A stretch of DNA of 64,000 bases from Pseudomonas akapageensis (GCF_011355085.1 NZ_VXCP01000034.1:1-64000); one strand, 5' to 3'; positions 35,264 through 44,759 are shown, counted from the first letter of the stretch. The notes: generated from the letters alone by a model not told the origin. Program-made: numbers and translations.

Positions 35264-35465
35264 CCTGAGTCAGTACCGACCGCTTCCGCCAACTCGGGCA
35301 ATCCGAGCTGGCGCGTTTCCTGCAAGACCTCCCGATATCGCCATAAATCGTTCATTCCAGGCAGTGCCCGAATGGTCGATGGCGCCACTGCACGCAAAGG
35401 GCAGTATGGCTGGCACAGCGTGAAGAAAGCTGCGCCAGGCTCGGTGAAGAACAAAAGGGGAAATG
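35264..35465. other. 202-bp gap between the glycosyltransferase and the CDP-sugar cluster
   Basis: No convincing gene, hairpin or standard promoter is seen. The stretch may hold the promoter of the cluster. AAGGGG lies just before the next start codon. Confidence 0.4.
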
Positions 35466-36239
35466 ATGAAGGCAGTTATTCTGGCGGGTGGCCTGGGCAC
35501 GCGCATCAGTGAAGAGTCGCATCTCAAGCCTAAACCGATGATTGAAATCGGCGGCAAGCCAATTCTCTGGCACATCATGAAGCAGTACTCGGCCCACGGG
35601 ATTCATGACTTCGTGATTTGCCTGGGCTACAAGGGCTACGCGATCAAGGACTTCTTCGCCAACTACTTCCTGCATACTTCCGACGTCACCTTCGACATGC
35701 GCAACAACCGCATGGACGTCCACCAGAACTACAGCGAGCCGTGGCGCGTCACCCTGATCGATACCGGCGACGAAACCATGACGGGCGGGCGCCTGCGTCG
35801 GGCCGGCCGCTATCTGGAAGATGAAAGAGCCTTCTGTTTCACCTACGGCGACGGCGTTTCTGACCTTAACATCGGCGCGTTGGTTGACTACCACCTGGGG
35901 CACGGCAAGCTCGCCACTGTGACGGCCGTGCAACCGCCTGGACGCTACGGCGCACTGGAGCGCGACGGCGATCTGGTCCGCGGTTTCGTCGAGAAGCCAC
36001 GGGGCGATGGTGGCTGGATCAATGGCGGCTTTTTCGTGCTGTCGCCCAAGGTCCTGCCTTACATCAACGACGACCACACCTCCTGGGAATCGGAGCCGCT
36101 GGCACAGCTGGCGCGCGAAGAGCAGCTGGTCGCCTTCCAGCACGATGGCTTCTGGCACCCGATGGACACCCTGCGTGACAAGAACCACCTGGAACACCTC
36201 TGGCAAAGCGGGGAGGCCCCATGGAAGCAATGGGGCTGA
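35466..36239 (+). CDS. rfbF: Glucose-1-phosphate cytidylyltransferase
   Basis: A 257-residue nucleotidyltransferase that makes CDP-glucose from CTP and glucose-1-phosphate. The signature is MKAVILAGGLGTRISEES at the start, with KPMIEIGGKPILWHIMK and the catalytic aspartate region TYGDGVSDL. The second of two tandem ATGs (35466) is better spaced from AAGGGG. It overlaps the next gene by 19 bp and opens the coupled cluster for a CDP-6-deoxyhexose. Confidence 0.95.
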   Translation: MKAVILAGGLGTRISEESHLKPKPMIEIGGKPILWHIMKQYSAHGIHDFVICLGYKGYAIKDFFANYFLHTSDVTFDMRNNRMDVHQNYSEPWRVTLIDTGDETMTGGRLRRAGRYLEDERAFCFTYGDGVSDLNIGALVDYHLGHGKLATVTAVQPPGRYGALERDGDLVRGFVEKPRGDGGWINGGFFVLSPKVLPYINDDHTSWESEPLAQLAREEQLVAFQHDGFWHPMDTLRDKNHLEHLWQSGEAPWKQWG

Positions 36240-37303
36240 GTCCTTCGTTCTGGCGTGGCAAGCGCGTCCTGCTGACGGGCCATACCGGTTTCAAGGGCAG
36301 TTGGCTGACGCTGTGGCTGCAGGAGCTGGGCGCCGAAGTTACGGGTTTCGCTCTCGATCCAGGCACCGAGCCGAGCCTGTTCGAACTGGCCCGGGTCGGC
36401 AGTGGTATCAATGATGTGCGTGGCGATCTGCGTGACCTCGGTGCCTTGCTCGAGTTGGTGGCCGAGGTGCAGCCGGAGATTGTCCTGCACCTGGCTGCGC
36501 AGCCGCTGGTGCGTGAAGGGTATCGCGATCCGCTGGGAACTTACTCGAGCAACGTGATCGGTACCCTCAATCTGCTCGAAGCCATTCGCCAGGTCGGCGG
36601 CGTGCGCGCTTGTGTGCTGGTCACCACCGACAAGGTTTATGCCAACCAGGAATGGGCATGGCCCTACCGCGAAAACGAAGCCCTGGGAGGTCACGATCCT
36701 TACAGCAGCAGCAAGGCGTGTTGCGAGCTGCTGGCACAGTCCTATGCGGCTTCGTTTTTTGCCCGGGAGCGCTACAGCGAGCATGGTCTGGCCCTGGCCA
36801 CGGCACGGGCGGGAAATGTCCTGGGTGGTGGCGATTTTGCAGCAGAGCGCTTGATTCCCGATGTGCTCAAGGCCTGGTCCAGGCGCGAGCCGGTCACCCT
36901 GCGTTATCCACAGGCTGTACGCCCCTGGCAGCACGCACTGGAGCCGTTGGCCGGTTATCTGCAACTGGCGGCCAGCCTGTTCGAACACGGAACGAAATTT
37001 GCGGGAGCGTGGAATTTTGGTCCCGGTGAGGCCGATATGTGCAGTGTCGGCGAAGTGGTCTCGCTGCTGGCCAAACGTTGGCCGGATGCTGCAGGGCTAC
37101 GCGTCGAAGCCAGTGACTTGCACGAAGCAGGTCTGTTGCGTCTGGACAGTAGCCGTGCGCGGCAACTGCTGGGCTGGCGCACACGCTGGAGCCTGCAAGA
37201 GTGCTTGCAGCACACCCTGGATTGGCATGTGTCCTGGAAAAGCGGCGACGACATGCGCGCCGTGACGCTGGATCAATTGAGTCTCTACGCGGAGCTGTCG
37301 TGA
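36221..37303 (+). CDS. rfbG: CDP-glucose 4,6-dehydratase
   Basis: A 360-residue extended short-chain dehydrogenase. It has the NAD-binding LLTGHTGFKGSWLTLWLQ, the family sequence LAAQPLVREGYRDP, the catalytic threonine in VTTDKVYANQEW and YSSSKACCE with the YxxxK pair. It turns CDP-glucose into CDP-4-keto-6-deoxyglucose, the branch point for many CDP-sugars. It overlaps rfbF by 19 bp and the downstream epimerase gene by 4 bp. Confidence 0.95.
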   Translation: MEAMGLSPSFWRGKRVLLTGHTGFKGSWLTLWLQELGAEVTGFALDPGTEPSLFELARVGSGINDVRGDLRDLGALLELVAEVQPEIVLHLAAQPLVREGYRDPLGTYSSNVIGTLNLLEAIRQVGGVRACVLVTTDKVYANQEWAWPYRENEALGGHDPYSSSKACCELLAQSYAASFFARERYSEHGLALATARAGNVLGGGDFAAERLIPDVLKAWSRREPVTLRYPQAVRPWQHALEPLAGYLQLAASLFEHGTKFAGAWNFGPGEADMCSVGEVVSLLAKRWPDAAGLRVEASDLHEAGLLRLDSSRARQLLGWRTRWSLQECLQHTLDWHVSWKSGDDMRAVTLDQLSLYAELS

Positions 37304-37860
37304 GCGAACTTCACCTGCACGAGCTGCCGTTGAGCGGCCTTTTCAGCTTGCACCACAAGCGCCACGAAGATCCTCGCGGGCAATTCTCGCGGTTGTTCTG
37401 CGAAGGCGGCCTGGGGGCGTTGGGTGCGACTTTTCATGTGCGCCAGATCAACCATTCCCGTACGCGAGGGCAGGGGAGTGTGCGGGGGCTGCATTACCAG
37501 CAGGGCGATATGCCCGAAGCGAAGCTGATCACGTGCTTGCGTGGCGAAGTCTGGGACGTCGCGGTCGATCTGCGTGTCGATTCGCCGACCTTCCTTCATT
37601 GGCATGCCGAACACCTGCGCGCCGGCGACGGCCGCAGCCTGTTGATACCCGCCGGCTTTGCCCACGGCTTCCAGGTACTCGGTGATGAAGCCGAATTGCT
37701 GTACCTGCACAGTGCCGACTATGCGCCAGGCAAGGAGGGCGGTCTGTCGGTCCATGACCCTCGGCTGGCCATCGACTGGCCGCTGCCTGTCAAAAATCTG
37801 TCGGTCCGGGATGCCGCCCATCCCTGGCTGGATCAACATTTTGCTGGAGTGCGTCCATGA
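37300..37860 (+). CDS. RmlC-like nucleotide-sugar 3,5- (or 3-) epimerase
   Basis: A 186-residue cupin epimerase. RmlC features are FSLHHKRHEDPRGQFSRLF, the catalytic histidine region GSVRGLHYQ, EVWDVAVDLR and LLIPAGFAHGFQVL. It starts at GTG 37300 overlapping the rfbG stop codon, with GGAG upstream; a longer open frame to 37201 lies inside rfbG. It would invert C3 and/or C5 of the CDP-4-keto-6-deoxy sugar made by RfbF and RfbG. The stereochemical outcome cannot be read from the sequence. Confidence 0.88.
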   Translation: MSELHLHELPLSGLFSLHHKRHEDPRGQFSRLFCEGGLGALGATFHVRQINHSRTRGQGSVRGLHYQQGDMPEAKLITCLRGEVWDVAVDLRVDSPTFLHWHAEHLRAGDGRSLLIPAGFAHGFQVLGDEAELLYLHSADYAPGKEGGLSVHDPRLAIDWPLPVKNLSVRDAAHPWLDQHFAGVRP

Positions 37861-39080
37861 ACTGCCGAGGCTGTGGTACCTGCCTGAGTTTGCCGCTGAT
37901 TGACCTGGGCACCGCGCCGCCATCCAATGCCTATCTGCGTGCCGATCAACTGGAGCAGGCCGAGCAATGGATCCCGCTGCGGGTGATGGTGTGCCAGCAG
38001 TGCTGGCTGGTCCAGACCGAAGATTACACGCGCGCCGACAGCCTGTTCGACGCCGACTATGCCTATTTCAGTTCCTACTCCAGTTCCTGGCTGGCCCATG
38101 CCCGTCGCTATGTCGCCGAAATGGTCGAGCGCTTCGGGCTCGATGAGCAGAGCCGGGTGGTGGAGATCGCGGCCAACGACGGCTACTTGCTGCAGTACGT
38201 CGCCGAGCGCGGAATTGCGTGCCTGGGTGTCGAGCCGACCCGCAGCACCGCACAGGCGGCCCGGGAAAAAGGCCTGGAAATCCGTGAAGTGTTTTTCGGT
38301 CAGGACAGTGCCCGCCAGCTGCGTGACGAGGGTTGGGCAGCCGATCTGATGGCGGCCAACAACGTGTTGGCACATGTGCCGGACATCAACGACTTTCTCG
38401 GTGGTTTTGCCACGTTGCTCAAGCCGTCGGGCGTGGCGACGTTCGAGTTCCCGCACCTGTTGTCACTGATGGCCGAACAGCAATTCGACACCCTGTACCA
38501 CGAGCACTATTCCTACCTGTCGCTGACTGCCGTACAGCGGTTGTGCGAAACCAATGGCCTGGTCATTTTCGACGTCAGCGAGCTGCCGACCCACGGCGGC
38601 TCCTTGCGCGTTTTCGTCCAGCGTGCCGATGGCCGGCAGCCGACGACCGCGGCAGTGCAACGCATGCTCGATACCGAGCGTGATGCCGGGGTTGGCACGT
38701 CCGGGTTCTACTCGACACTGGCACCGGCTGCCGAGCGTATCAAGCATCAATTGCTGCGCTTTTTGCTGCAAGCCAAGGCCGAGGGCAAGCGCGTGGTCGG
38801 CTACGGCGCTGCCGCCAAGGGCAATACCTTGCTCAACTACGCGGGGGTCAAGCCTGACCTTCTGGCCTGGGTGGCCGATGCCAGCCCGCACAAACAGGGC
38901 AAGTTCCTCCCGGGCAGCCGCATACCGGTGGTGGCACCCGATCGCCTGGCCATCGAGCGCCCGGACTACGTACTGGTACTGCCATGGAACCTGCTGCAGG
39001 AAGTCAGTGAGCAGCAGGCACAGGTCCACCAGTGGGGCGGGCGCTTCGTGATCGCCGTGCCTGAGTTGAAGATACTGTGA
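37857..39080 (+). CDS. NDP-sugar C-methyltransferase (TylC3/EryBIII/NovU type)
   Basis: A 407-residue SAM enzyme with three parts. The N-terminal zinc-binding part has cysteines at C3, C6, C9 and C46, C49 (CRGCGTC, CQQC). The SAM-binding core has VVEIAANDGYLLQYV (about 101-115) and the catalytic-region motif FDTLYHEHYSYLS. The C-terminal domain shows GYGAAAKGNTLLNY (about 314-328). This three-domain build is typical of enzymes adding a methyl branch to C3 of a 4-keto sugar. It overlaps both neighbours by 4 bp. Confidence 0.88.
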   Translation: MNCRGCGTCLSLPLIDLGTAPPSNAYLRADQLEQAEQWIPLRVMVCQQCWLVQTEDYTRADSLFDADYAYFSSYSSSWLAHARRYVAEMVERFGLDEQSRVVEIAANDGYLLQYVAERGIACLGVEPTRSTAQAAREKGLEIREVFFGQDSARQLRDEGWAADLMAANNVLAHVPDINDFLGGFATLLKPSGVATFEFPHLLSLMAEQQFDTLYHEHYSYLSLTAVQRLCETNGLVIFDVSELPTHGGSLRVFVQRADGRQPTTAAVQRMLDTERDAGVGTSGFYSTLAPAAERIKHQLLRFLLQAKAEGKRVVGYGAAAKGNTLLNYAGVKPDLLAWVADASPHKQGKFLPGSRIPVVAPDRLAIERPDYVLVLPWNLLQEVSEQQAQVHQWGGRFVIAVPELKIL

Positions 39081-39943
39081 GCGGCTTGCACGTGCTGGTC
39101 ACGGGTGCCACCGGCTTCATCGGCCGGCATCTGATCAGTGCTTTACTGGCTCGCGGGTGCAAGGTCCGTGCAGTGGCCCGGCGCATGGAGCTGGCACGCA
39201 GCCTGCCCTGGTTCGACGCAGTGGAATTCGTTGCCGCAGACATCCACGCCGCCGACCTGGATCTGGCACCTCTGGTCGAAGGCATCGATGCATTGGTTCA
39301 TCTTGCCTGGCCGGGGCTACCCAACTATCAGGGGCTGTTTCACTTCGAACATAACTTGATGGCCGACTATGGCTTCATCAAGCGTGCGGTTGAGGCCGGC
39401 GTGAAGCAAGTCCAGGTGACGGGCACCTGCTTCGAATATGGCCTGCAGAACGGTCCCTTGAGTGAGCAAAACCAGGCCATGCCAGGCAATCCCTATGGCC
39501 TGGCCAAGCACAGCCTGCATTTATTCCTGGAAGCATTCCGGCAGCAGCACCCGTTCACCCTGCAATGGGTACGGCTGTTCTATCTGCATGGTGAGGGGCA
39601 GAACCCCAACAGCCTGTTGGCGGCGCTCGATCATGCCATCGACTCCGGGCTGGAACAGTTCAACATGTCGGCCGGCGATCAGTTGCGAGATTTCCTCGCT
39701 GTGGAAACAGCTGCCGGCTACCTGACCAGTCTGTTGCAGCGTCGTGATTTCAGCGGCGTGGTCAATTGCTGCAGTGGGCAGCCGATATCGGTTCGAGCGC
39801 TGGTCGAGCAACACTGCGCGAATCGCGGCTCGTCGATCCGTCTGAATCTGGGGCACTACGCCTATTCGGTCCACGAACCCATGGCGTTCTGGGGTGATAC
39901 CGGGCGGTTGCTTGCACTATTGGGAGCTGAAGATGAAGCATGA
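39077..39943 (+). CDS. NAD-dependent epimerase/dehydratase family 4-ketoreductase
   Basis: A 288-residue short-chain dehydrogenase with VLVTGATGFIGRHL at the N-terminus, VTGTCFEYG for the catalytic threonine region and NPYGLAKHSL for YxxxK. It starts at GTG 39077 overlapping the C-methyltransferase stop. As the only reductase in the cluster it most likely reduces the 4-keto group of the methylated sugar, giving the finished CDP-activated residue (inference from context). Confidence 0.82.
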   Translation: MSGLHVLVTGATGFIGRHLISALLARGCKVRAVARRMELARSLPWFDAVEFVAADIHAADLDLAPLVEGIDALVHLAWPGLPNYQGLFHFEHNLMADYGFIKRAVEAGVKQVQVTGTCFEYGLQNGPLSEQNQAMPGNPYGLAKHSLHLFLEAFRQQHPFTLQWVRLFYLHGEGQNPNSLLAALDHAIDSGLEQFNMSAGDQLRDFLAVETAAGYLTSLLQRRDFSGVVNCCSGQPISVRALVEQHCANRGSSIRLNLGHYAYSVHEPMAFWGDTGRLLALLGAEDEA

Positions 39944-41027
39944 GTTGTATCGGGTTGCCGATCTGCCGGTGTTGCAGAATCGCACCTTTGCCGACCCGGC
40001 TTCGGCCAGGGCCTCGGCCTGCGCCGACATGGTGTTGGTACAGGATGCGGTGAGCGGGCTGATCTTCAACCAGGCGTTCGATGCCGACAAGCTCAGTTAT
40101 GACAGCGACTACCAGAATGAACAGGCTCATTCCGGGCAGTTCCAGCAGCATCTCGATGATGTGGAAGCGATCATCGCTCGTCATTTCAAAGCGCGCAGCC
40201 TCATCGAAGTCGGTTGCGGCAAGGGCTATTTTCTCGAACTGTTGCGCAGTCGCGGCTACGCCGTCACCGGGATCGACCCGGCCTACGAGGGCGACAACGC
40301 CGCTGTGATCAAGGCACCCTTCACCCGTGGCCTGGGGCTGGCGGCCGACGCGATCGTACTGCGTCACGTCCTGGAGCACATCGCCGACCCGGTCAGTTTC
40401 CTGACTGAAATCGCCGACGCCAACCAGGGAGGCCTGATCTATATCGAAGTGCCGTGTTTCGACTGGATCCTCGAGCACCGGGCCTGGTTCGATCTGTTCT
40501 ACGAACACGTCAATTACTTCCGCCTCGATGACCTGCGGCGCCTGTTCGGTAACGTATATGAGGCCGGTCACCTGTTTGGCGGTCAGTACCTGTACATCGT
40601 CGCCGATCTCGGCACCTTGTGTACCCGTCCCCAACAGAGTGAACCGCCACTGCAATTGCCTGCGGGTTTCACCGGCAGCCTGGAGCGTGCGGTGCAAGTC
40701 ATACAGGACGACCCCCAGCGCGGTTCGGCGATTTGGGGGGCCTCGTCCAAGGGGGTGATCTATTCGCTGTTCCTGCAGCGCGCGGGTGTGGCGGTTGATC
40801 AGGTAGTCGACATCAACCCGGCCAAGCAGGGGCGCTACCTGCCGCTGAGCGGCCTGCGCGTTTCATCCCCGCAAGAGGCGCAAGCCGCCTTGCCCGAGGG
40901 CGCCAACCTGTTTGTGATGAACTCCAATTATCTTGAAGAGATCAAGCGAATGACAGCCGGACGTTATGTCTATCACGCCGTCGACAGCGCTTCATTCCAA
41001 CAACTTTCCAGCGAGACCGTAAAATGA
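39933..41027 (+). CDS. Second C-methyltransferase-like SAM protein
   Basis: A 364-residue protein related in layout to the upstream C-methyltransferase but without its zinc-binding cysteines. The SAM motif is LIEVGCGKGYFLELL (about 89-103). FYEHVNYFRLDDL corresponds to the HEHYSYLS region, and the C-terminal IWGASSKGVIYSLFL resembles the GYGAAAKGN domain. ATG 39933 has GGGAG six bases upstream and overlaps the reductase gene by 11 bp. It may add another methyl group to the same or another sugar. Function not certain. Confidence 0.75.
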   Translation: MKHELYRVADLPVLQNRTFADPASARASACADMVLVQDAVSGLIFNQAFDADKLSYDSDYQNEQAHSGQFQQHLDDVEAIIARHFKARSLIEVGCGKGYFLELLRSRGYAVTGIDPAYEGDNAAVIKAPFTRGLGLAADAIVLRHVLEHIADPVSFLTEIADANQGGLIYIEVPCFDWILEHRAWFDLFYEHVNYFRLDDLRRLFGNVYEAGHLFGGQYLYIVADLGTLCTRPQQSEPPLQLPAGFTGSLERAVQVIQDDPQRGSAIWGASSKGVIYSLFLQRAGVAVDQVVDINPAKQGRYLPLSGLRVSSPQEAQAALPEGANLFVMNSNYLEEIKRMTAGRYVYHAVDSASFQQLSSETVK

Positions 41028-41761
41028 CCCAGTCAGCCATTCATCAAGCGTTCGAAGCTCAATGCCAGGAAGAAATTACCGCGCAAGGCAAGGACGAAAA
41101 ACTCAAGGACCTGGCCCGCGACTTTTTCAATGAGTCGGCCAGGCACAAGTACAGCTATCACTTCTCCTGGATGGGGCGCCCGATCATCCAGCTACCACAG
41201 GACATGATGGCGATGCAGGAGATCATCTGGCAGGTCAAGCCCGACCTGGTGATCGAATGCGGTATTGCCCATGGCGGTTCGATCATCTACTACGCCTCGC
41301 TGCTGGAACTGCAAGGCCATGGCGAAGTACTGGGTATCGACCGCGACATTCGCCCGCACAATCGCGAAGCCATCGAGAGCCACCCGATGAGCAAGCGCAT
41401 CAGCATGATCGAAGGCTCGAGCATCGATGCCGCCGTTGTCGAGCAGGTTCGCGCCGTGGCGGCCGGCAAGAAAGTCATTCTGGTCCTGGACTCCAACCAT
41501 ACCCATGAGCACGTTCTTGAAGAACTACGCCTGTACGCACCGCTGGTCTCCGTTGGCAGCTACTGCGTGGTGATGGATACCGTGGTTGAAGACATGCCCC
41601 CAGAGTTCTTCCCGGATCGTCCCTGGGGCCCGGGTGACAACCCGAAGACGGCTGTCTGGGCCTATCTGGAAGAGAACCGCGATTTCGAAATCGACTACCA
41701 GGTACAGAACAAGCTGCTGGTGACAGTGGCGCCGGACGGTTACCTGCGTCGAGTTCGTTAA
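41024..41761 (+). CDS. CmcI/cephalosporin-hydroxylase-like methyltransferase family protein
   Basis: A 245-residue protein of the CmcI family, which despite its name has a SAM-methyltransferase fold and includes sugar O-methyltransferases. It shows VIECGIAHGGSIIYYASLLE (SAM loop, about 69-88), a metal-binding-like LVLDSNHTHEHV and VVMDTVVED. It overlaps the previous gene by 4 bp and is the last gene of the coupled cluster. O-methylation of the cluster sugar is the likeliest role. Confidence 0.78.
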   Translation: MTQSAIHQAFEAQCQEEITAQGKDEKLKDLARDFFNESARHKYSYHFSWMGRPIIQLPQDMMAMQEIIWQVKPDLVIECGIAHGGSIIYYASLLELQGHGEVLGIDRDIRPHNREAIESHPMSKRISMIEGSSIDAAVVEQVRAVAAGKKVILVLDSNHTHEHVLEELRLYAPLVSVGSYCVVMDTVVEDMPPEFFPDRPWGPGDNPKTAVWAYLEENRDFEIDYQVQNKLLVTVAPDGYLRRVR

Positions 41762-41815
41762 GCAACATCACAGTCATTGAGTTCATTGGGCGATTCGTTG
41801 GTTCTGGGGAAATTT

Positions 41816-44743
41816 ATGCAAGGCAATTTCGGGTTTGAGAAAACGGCACAACTGCACGAGCGTTTGACGCTGGTGTTGATGACGCACAATCGGCCGGCGT
41901 TTTTGCGACGTACGTTGCAGTATTACAGCGGCTATCCGTGCTCGATCATTGTGCTGGATTCCTCCACCCGCTCGGCTGATGAAATTGCTGCGGATTTTCC
42001 GGGGGTGGAATACCTGCATTTGCCGCAGTTCTCGTACCTGGGCTTTCAGGCCAAGCTCAAGTACGGCATCGGCAAGGTCACGACACCCTACATGGCCTTC
42101 GCTGCCGACGATGACTTTCTCCTGCACGGCGCCCTGACCGAGTCAGTCGAGTTTCTTGAAGCCAACCCCGATTACGGAATGTGTCATGGCTACAGCATGA
42201 TGTATCTGGCTGAAGCCACCCAGGTGAACTACTACCGGCGCGACAAGAAGGTCTGCGAAGACTACGCCGACGAGCGCGCCGAGCAGCGCGTGCTTGACTA
42301 CATGGGACAGTTCATTCCACCGTTCTTCGCCGTCACCCGCACTGCGCTGCTGCGCAACTGGTTTGATCTGATGCCTGATGGGCTCAGCTTCGAATGGCAG
42401 GAAATCGGTCATGTGTACTTCCTCCTGGCGAGTGCCAAGGCACGGATCCTGCCGATTCCGTATGCAGTGCGTGAAGCCAATTACGGGTCATCCGAGCACA
42501 AGACCGAAGTGGTGTTCGTGCTCAGTTTCACCGACGCCAAATCGGTGGCCGAGCGCGAGCAATTCGCTGATTTTCTCTCGACGATCCCTACTGCCATCGC
42601 TGGGCTGGAGCGCGAGCAGATTCGCCAGCTGGCCCTGGACAGTTTCGCGGCCATGGCCCAGTGCCTGCAACAACGCAAGTCTTTGACTCTCGAGCCGCTC
42701 TTCAGCTCCAGCTGGACCGACCCGCTGCAGGGACCGGTTCGCCAGTTCGGGCCTACCCAGTACATGGAAATGCCGTTCTACAACAAGGCATTCTTCGACT
42801 GCCTGACCGAGTTCGAATTCCTGCTGCACGCGATGCCCGCCGGTCGCCTCCAGCTCGAGCGGCTTGAGCCGCTGCTGCTCAAGCAAGAGCAGTTGCTGCA
42901 AATGCAAAACAACGATACGCCGGCAACCGTCAAAGGGCGGCTCTGGGAGGCGCTCGACGCCACTGCGTTCAATCGTACCGTGGTCAAGCGTTTGGCTCAG
43001 GCGCTGGAAGAGGCGGGCGAGAAGCAGGACGCAGAGGCGATGTTCGCCTGGGCCCACCGCCTGGATTCGGTGTCCACCCAGGGCGGGCGGGAACTGCTGG
43101 GCAGCATGCACAGCGGACGTCTGCTTGACTGGCTGGAAGCACGCAATCCGACGGAGGTCGAGTTGGCAGCCATCTCTGCACACCTGGAGCAGCATGGCGG
43201 TGCGCCGCAATTCGGCATTTTGCTGCTCGACCTGCACGATGACATGAACAAGTTGCAGACGACGTTCGACAGCCTGCTCCGCGGCTACAGCAAGGCCTTT
43301 CGCATCGTGGTCTTCACCATCGGCGATGTACCGGCGCTGACCAGCGTCGACCAGACCTTGCACTTCATCAAGGTCGGCAAATCGGACTATGTTGCAAAAA
43401 TCAATGAGTACACCCGGCAGTCGAGCTGTGACTGGCTGATGCTGGCCGAAGCGGGCGACATGTTCACCCCGGCCGGTTTGTTGCGCGCCAGTCTCGAATT
43501 GCTGGACGCACCTCAATGCCGTGCGGTGGCAGTGGACGAAATCCAGCAACAGTCCAGTGGTGCATGGCGTGAGGTCTTCCGCCCTGCATTCAACCTCGAC
43601 TTACTGCAAAGCCTGCCGTCGATGTTGGCGCGGCATTGGCTGGTCCGTCGGGAAGAGCTGGTGGCAGCCGGGGGGTACTCCAGCGAATTTACCGACGCAC
43701 TCGAATTCGACCTGTTGCTGCGTCTGATCGAGCAGGGCGGCCTCAGCGGTCTGGCCCATCTGGACGAGCCGGTGCTGATCAGCCAGGCGCCAGCGCTGCA
43801 AGAAAACCAGCACGAGCGTCAGACCCTGATCCGTCACTTGGCCAGCCGTGGCTACAAGGCCCATGTCAGCTCGGCAGTGCCAGGAACCTACCGCATCGAC
43901 TATCGTCACACTGAGCGCCCACAGGTCTCGATCATTGTGCGCAGCAATGACGACCTCGCCGATCTGCAGCGCTGCCTGGATAGTGTCCAGCAGCGCACCC
44001 GCTACTTGCGTTACGAAATTCTGATTGTCGACAACAACAGCCAGACGCCGCAGATGCTCGAGTGGCTGGAGCGCCAGGAGCGGCCGAATGGGCGCGTACG
44101 CGTATTGCGCAGCAGCGAGCACCTGAGCCCTGCGCAGCAGTGCAATGCAGCCTGCGAAATGGCCCAGGGCGAATACCTGATCTTCCTCGCGGCTGATGCC
44201 CAAGTGGTCAACGCCAATTGGATCGAAGCGTTGCTCAACCAGGCCCAGCGTCCTGAAGTTGGTGTGGTCGGCGCCAAACTGATCAACGCCGAAGGCGTGG
44301 TCACCCAGGCCGGCCTGGTGCTGGGCCTGGGCGGTACCGTCGGAGCGGCCTTCGCCGGTCAGGCCAAGGATGCTACCGGTTACCTGCAACGCCTGGTGGT
44401 CGAACAGAACTACTCGGCCGTGTCGTCGGCCTGCCTGATGATTCGTCGCGAATTGTACAAGGCCATTGGCGGCCTCGATGAAGACCTGTTTGCGCAAACC
44501 TGTGGCGATATCGACTTGTGCCTGAAAGCAGGGGAGGCTGGCTTCCTGGTGGTCTGGACGCCTCAGGTACAGATTGTGCACCCTGGCACGCTGCCGAGCG
44601 ACGAGGCGGTACTGGCGGCCTTGCGCGACAAGTGGCAGGTCTTCGCGCAGGACCCGGCCTACAACCAGAACCTGGCGACCACGGGCAACGGCTTTGTGCT
44701 AAGTGCTCCGAAGGCTGTGGACTGGGTTGCATTGACCGCTTGA
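41816..44743 (+). CDS. Large multidomain glycosyltransferase with N-terminal TIGR00180-like domain
   Basis: A 975-residue cytoplasmic protein. Residues about 15-320 form a TIGR00180-type glycosyltransferase domain (LTLVLMTHNRPAFLRRTL, acidic AADDDF). The middle contains helical linker and a divergent GT2-like part (about 465-660). Residues about 695-930 form a GT2 domain (VSIIVRSND, LIVDNNS, AADAQV, AIGGLDEDLF) that closely parallels the third domain of the glycosyltransferase encoded at 31682. ATG 41816 follows GGGGAA; an upstream TTG at 41777 is less likely. It probably acts on flagellin glycan. Confidence 0.83.
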   Translation: MQGNFGFEKTAQLHERLTLVLMTHNRPAFLRRTLQYYSGYPCSIIVLDSSTRSADEIAADFPGVEYLHLPQFSYLGFQAKLKYGIGKVTTPYMAFAADDDFLLHGALTESVEFLEANPDYGMCHGYSMMYLAEATQVNYYRRDKKVCEDYADERAEQRVLDYMGQFIPPFFAVTRTALLRNWFDLMPDGLSFEWQEIGHVYFLLASAKARILPIPYAVREANYGSSEHKTEVVFVLSFTDAKSVAEREQFADFLSTIPTAIAGLEREQIRQLALDSFAAMAQCLQQRKSLTLEPLFSSSWTDPLQGPVRQFGPTQYMEMPFYNKAFFDCLTEFEFLLHAMPAGRLQLERLEPLLLKQEQLLQMQNNDTPATVKGRLWEALDATAFNRTVVKRLAQALEEAGEKQDAEAMFAWAHRLDSVSTQGGRELLGSMHSGRLLDWLEARNPTEVELAAISAHLEQHGGAPQFGILLLDLHDDMNKLQTTFDSLLRGYSKAFRIVVFTIGDVPALTSVDQTLHFIKVGKSDYVAKINEYTRQSSCDWLMLAEAGDMFTPAGLLRASLELLDAPQCRAVAVDEIQQQSSGAWREVFRPAFNLDLLQSLPSMLARHWLVRREELVAAGGYSSEFTDALEFDLLLRLIEQGGLSGLAHLDEPVLISQAPALQENQHERQTLIRHLASRGYKAHVSSAVPGTYRIDYRHTERPQVSIIVRSNDDLADLQRCLDSVQQRTRYLRYEILIVDNNSQTPQMLEWLERQERPNGRVRVLRSSEHLSPAQQCNAACEMAQGEYLIFLAADAQVVNANWIEALLNQAQRPEVGVVGAKLINAEGVVTQAGLVLGLGGTVGAAFAGQAKDATGYLQRLVVEQNYSAVSSACLMIRRELYKAIGGLDEDLFAQTCGDIDLCLKAGEAGFLVVWTPQVQIVHPGTLPSDEAVLAALRDKWQVFAQDPAYNQNLATTGNGFVLSAPKAVDWVALTA

Positions 44744-44759
44744 GGCAGAGTTTTAAAAA

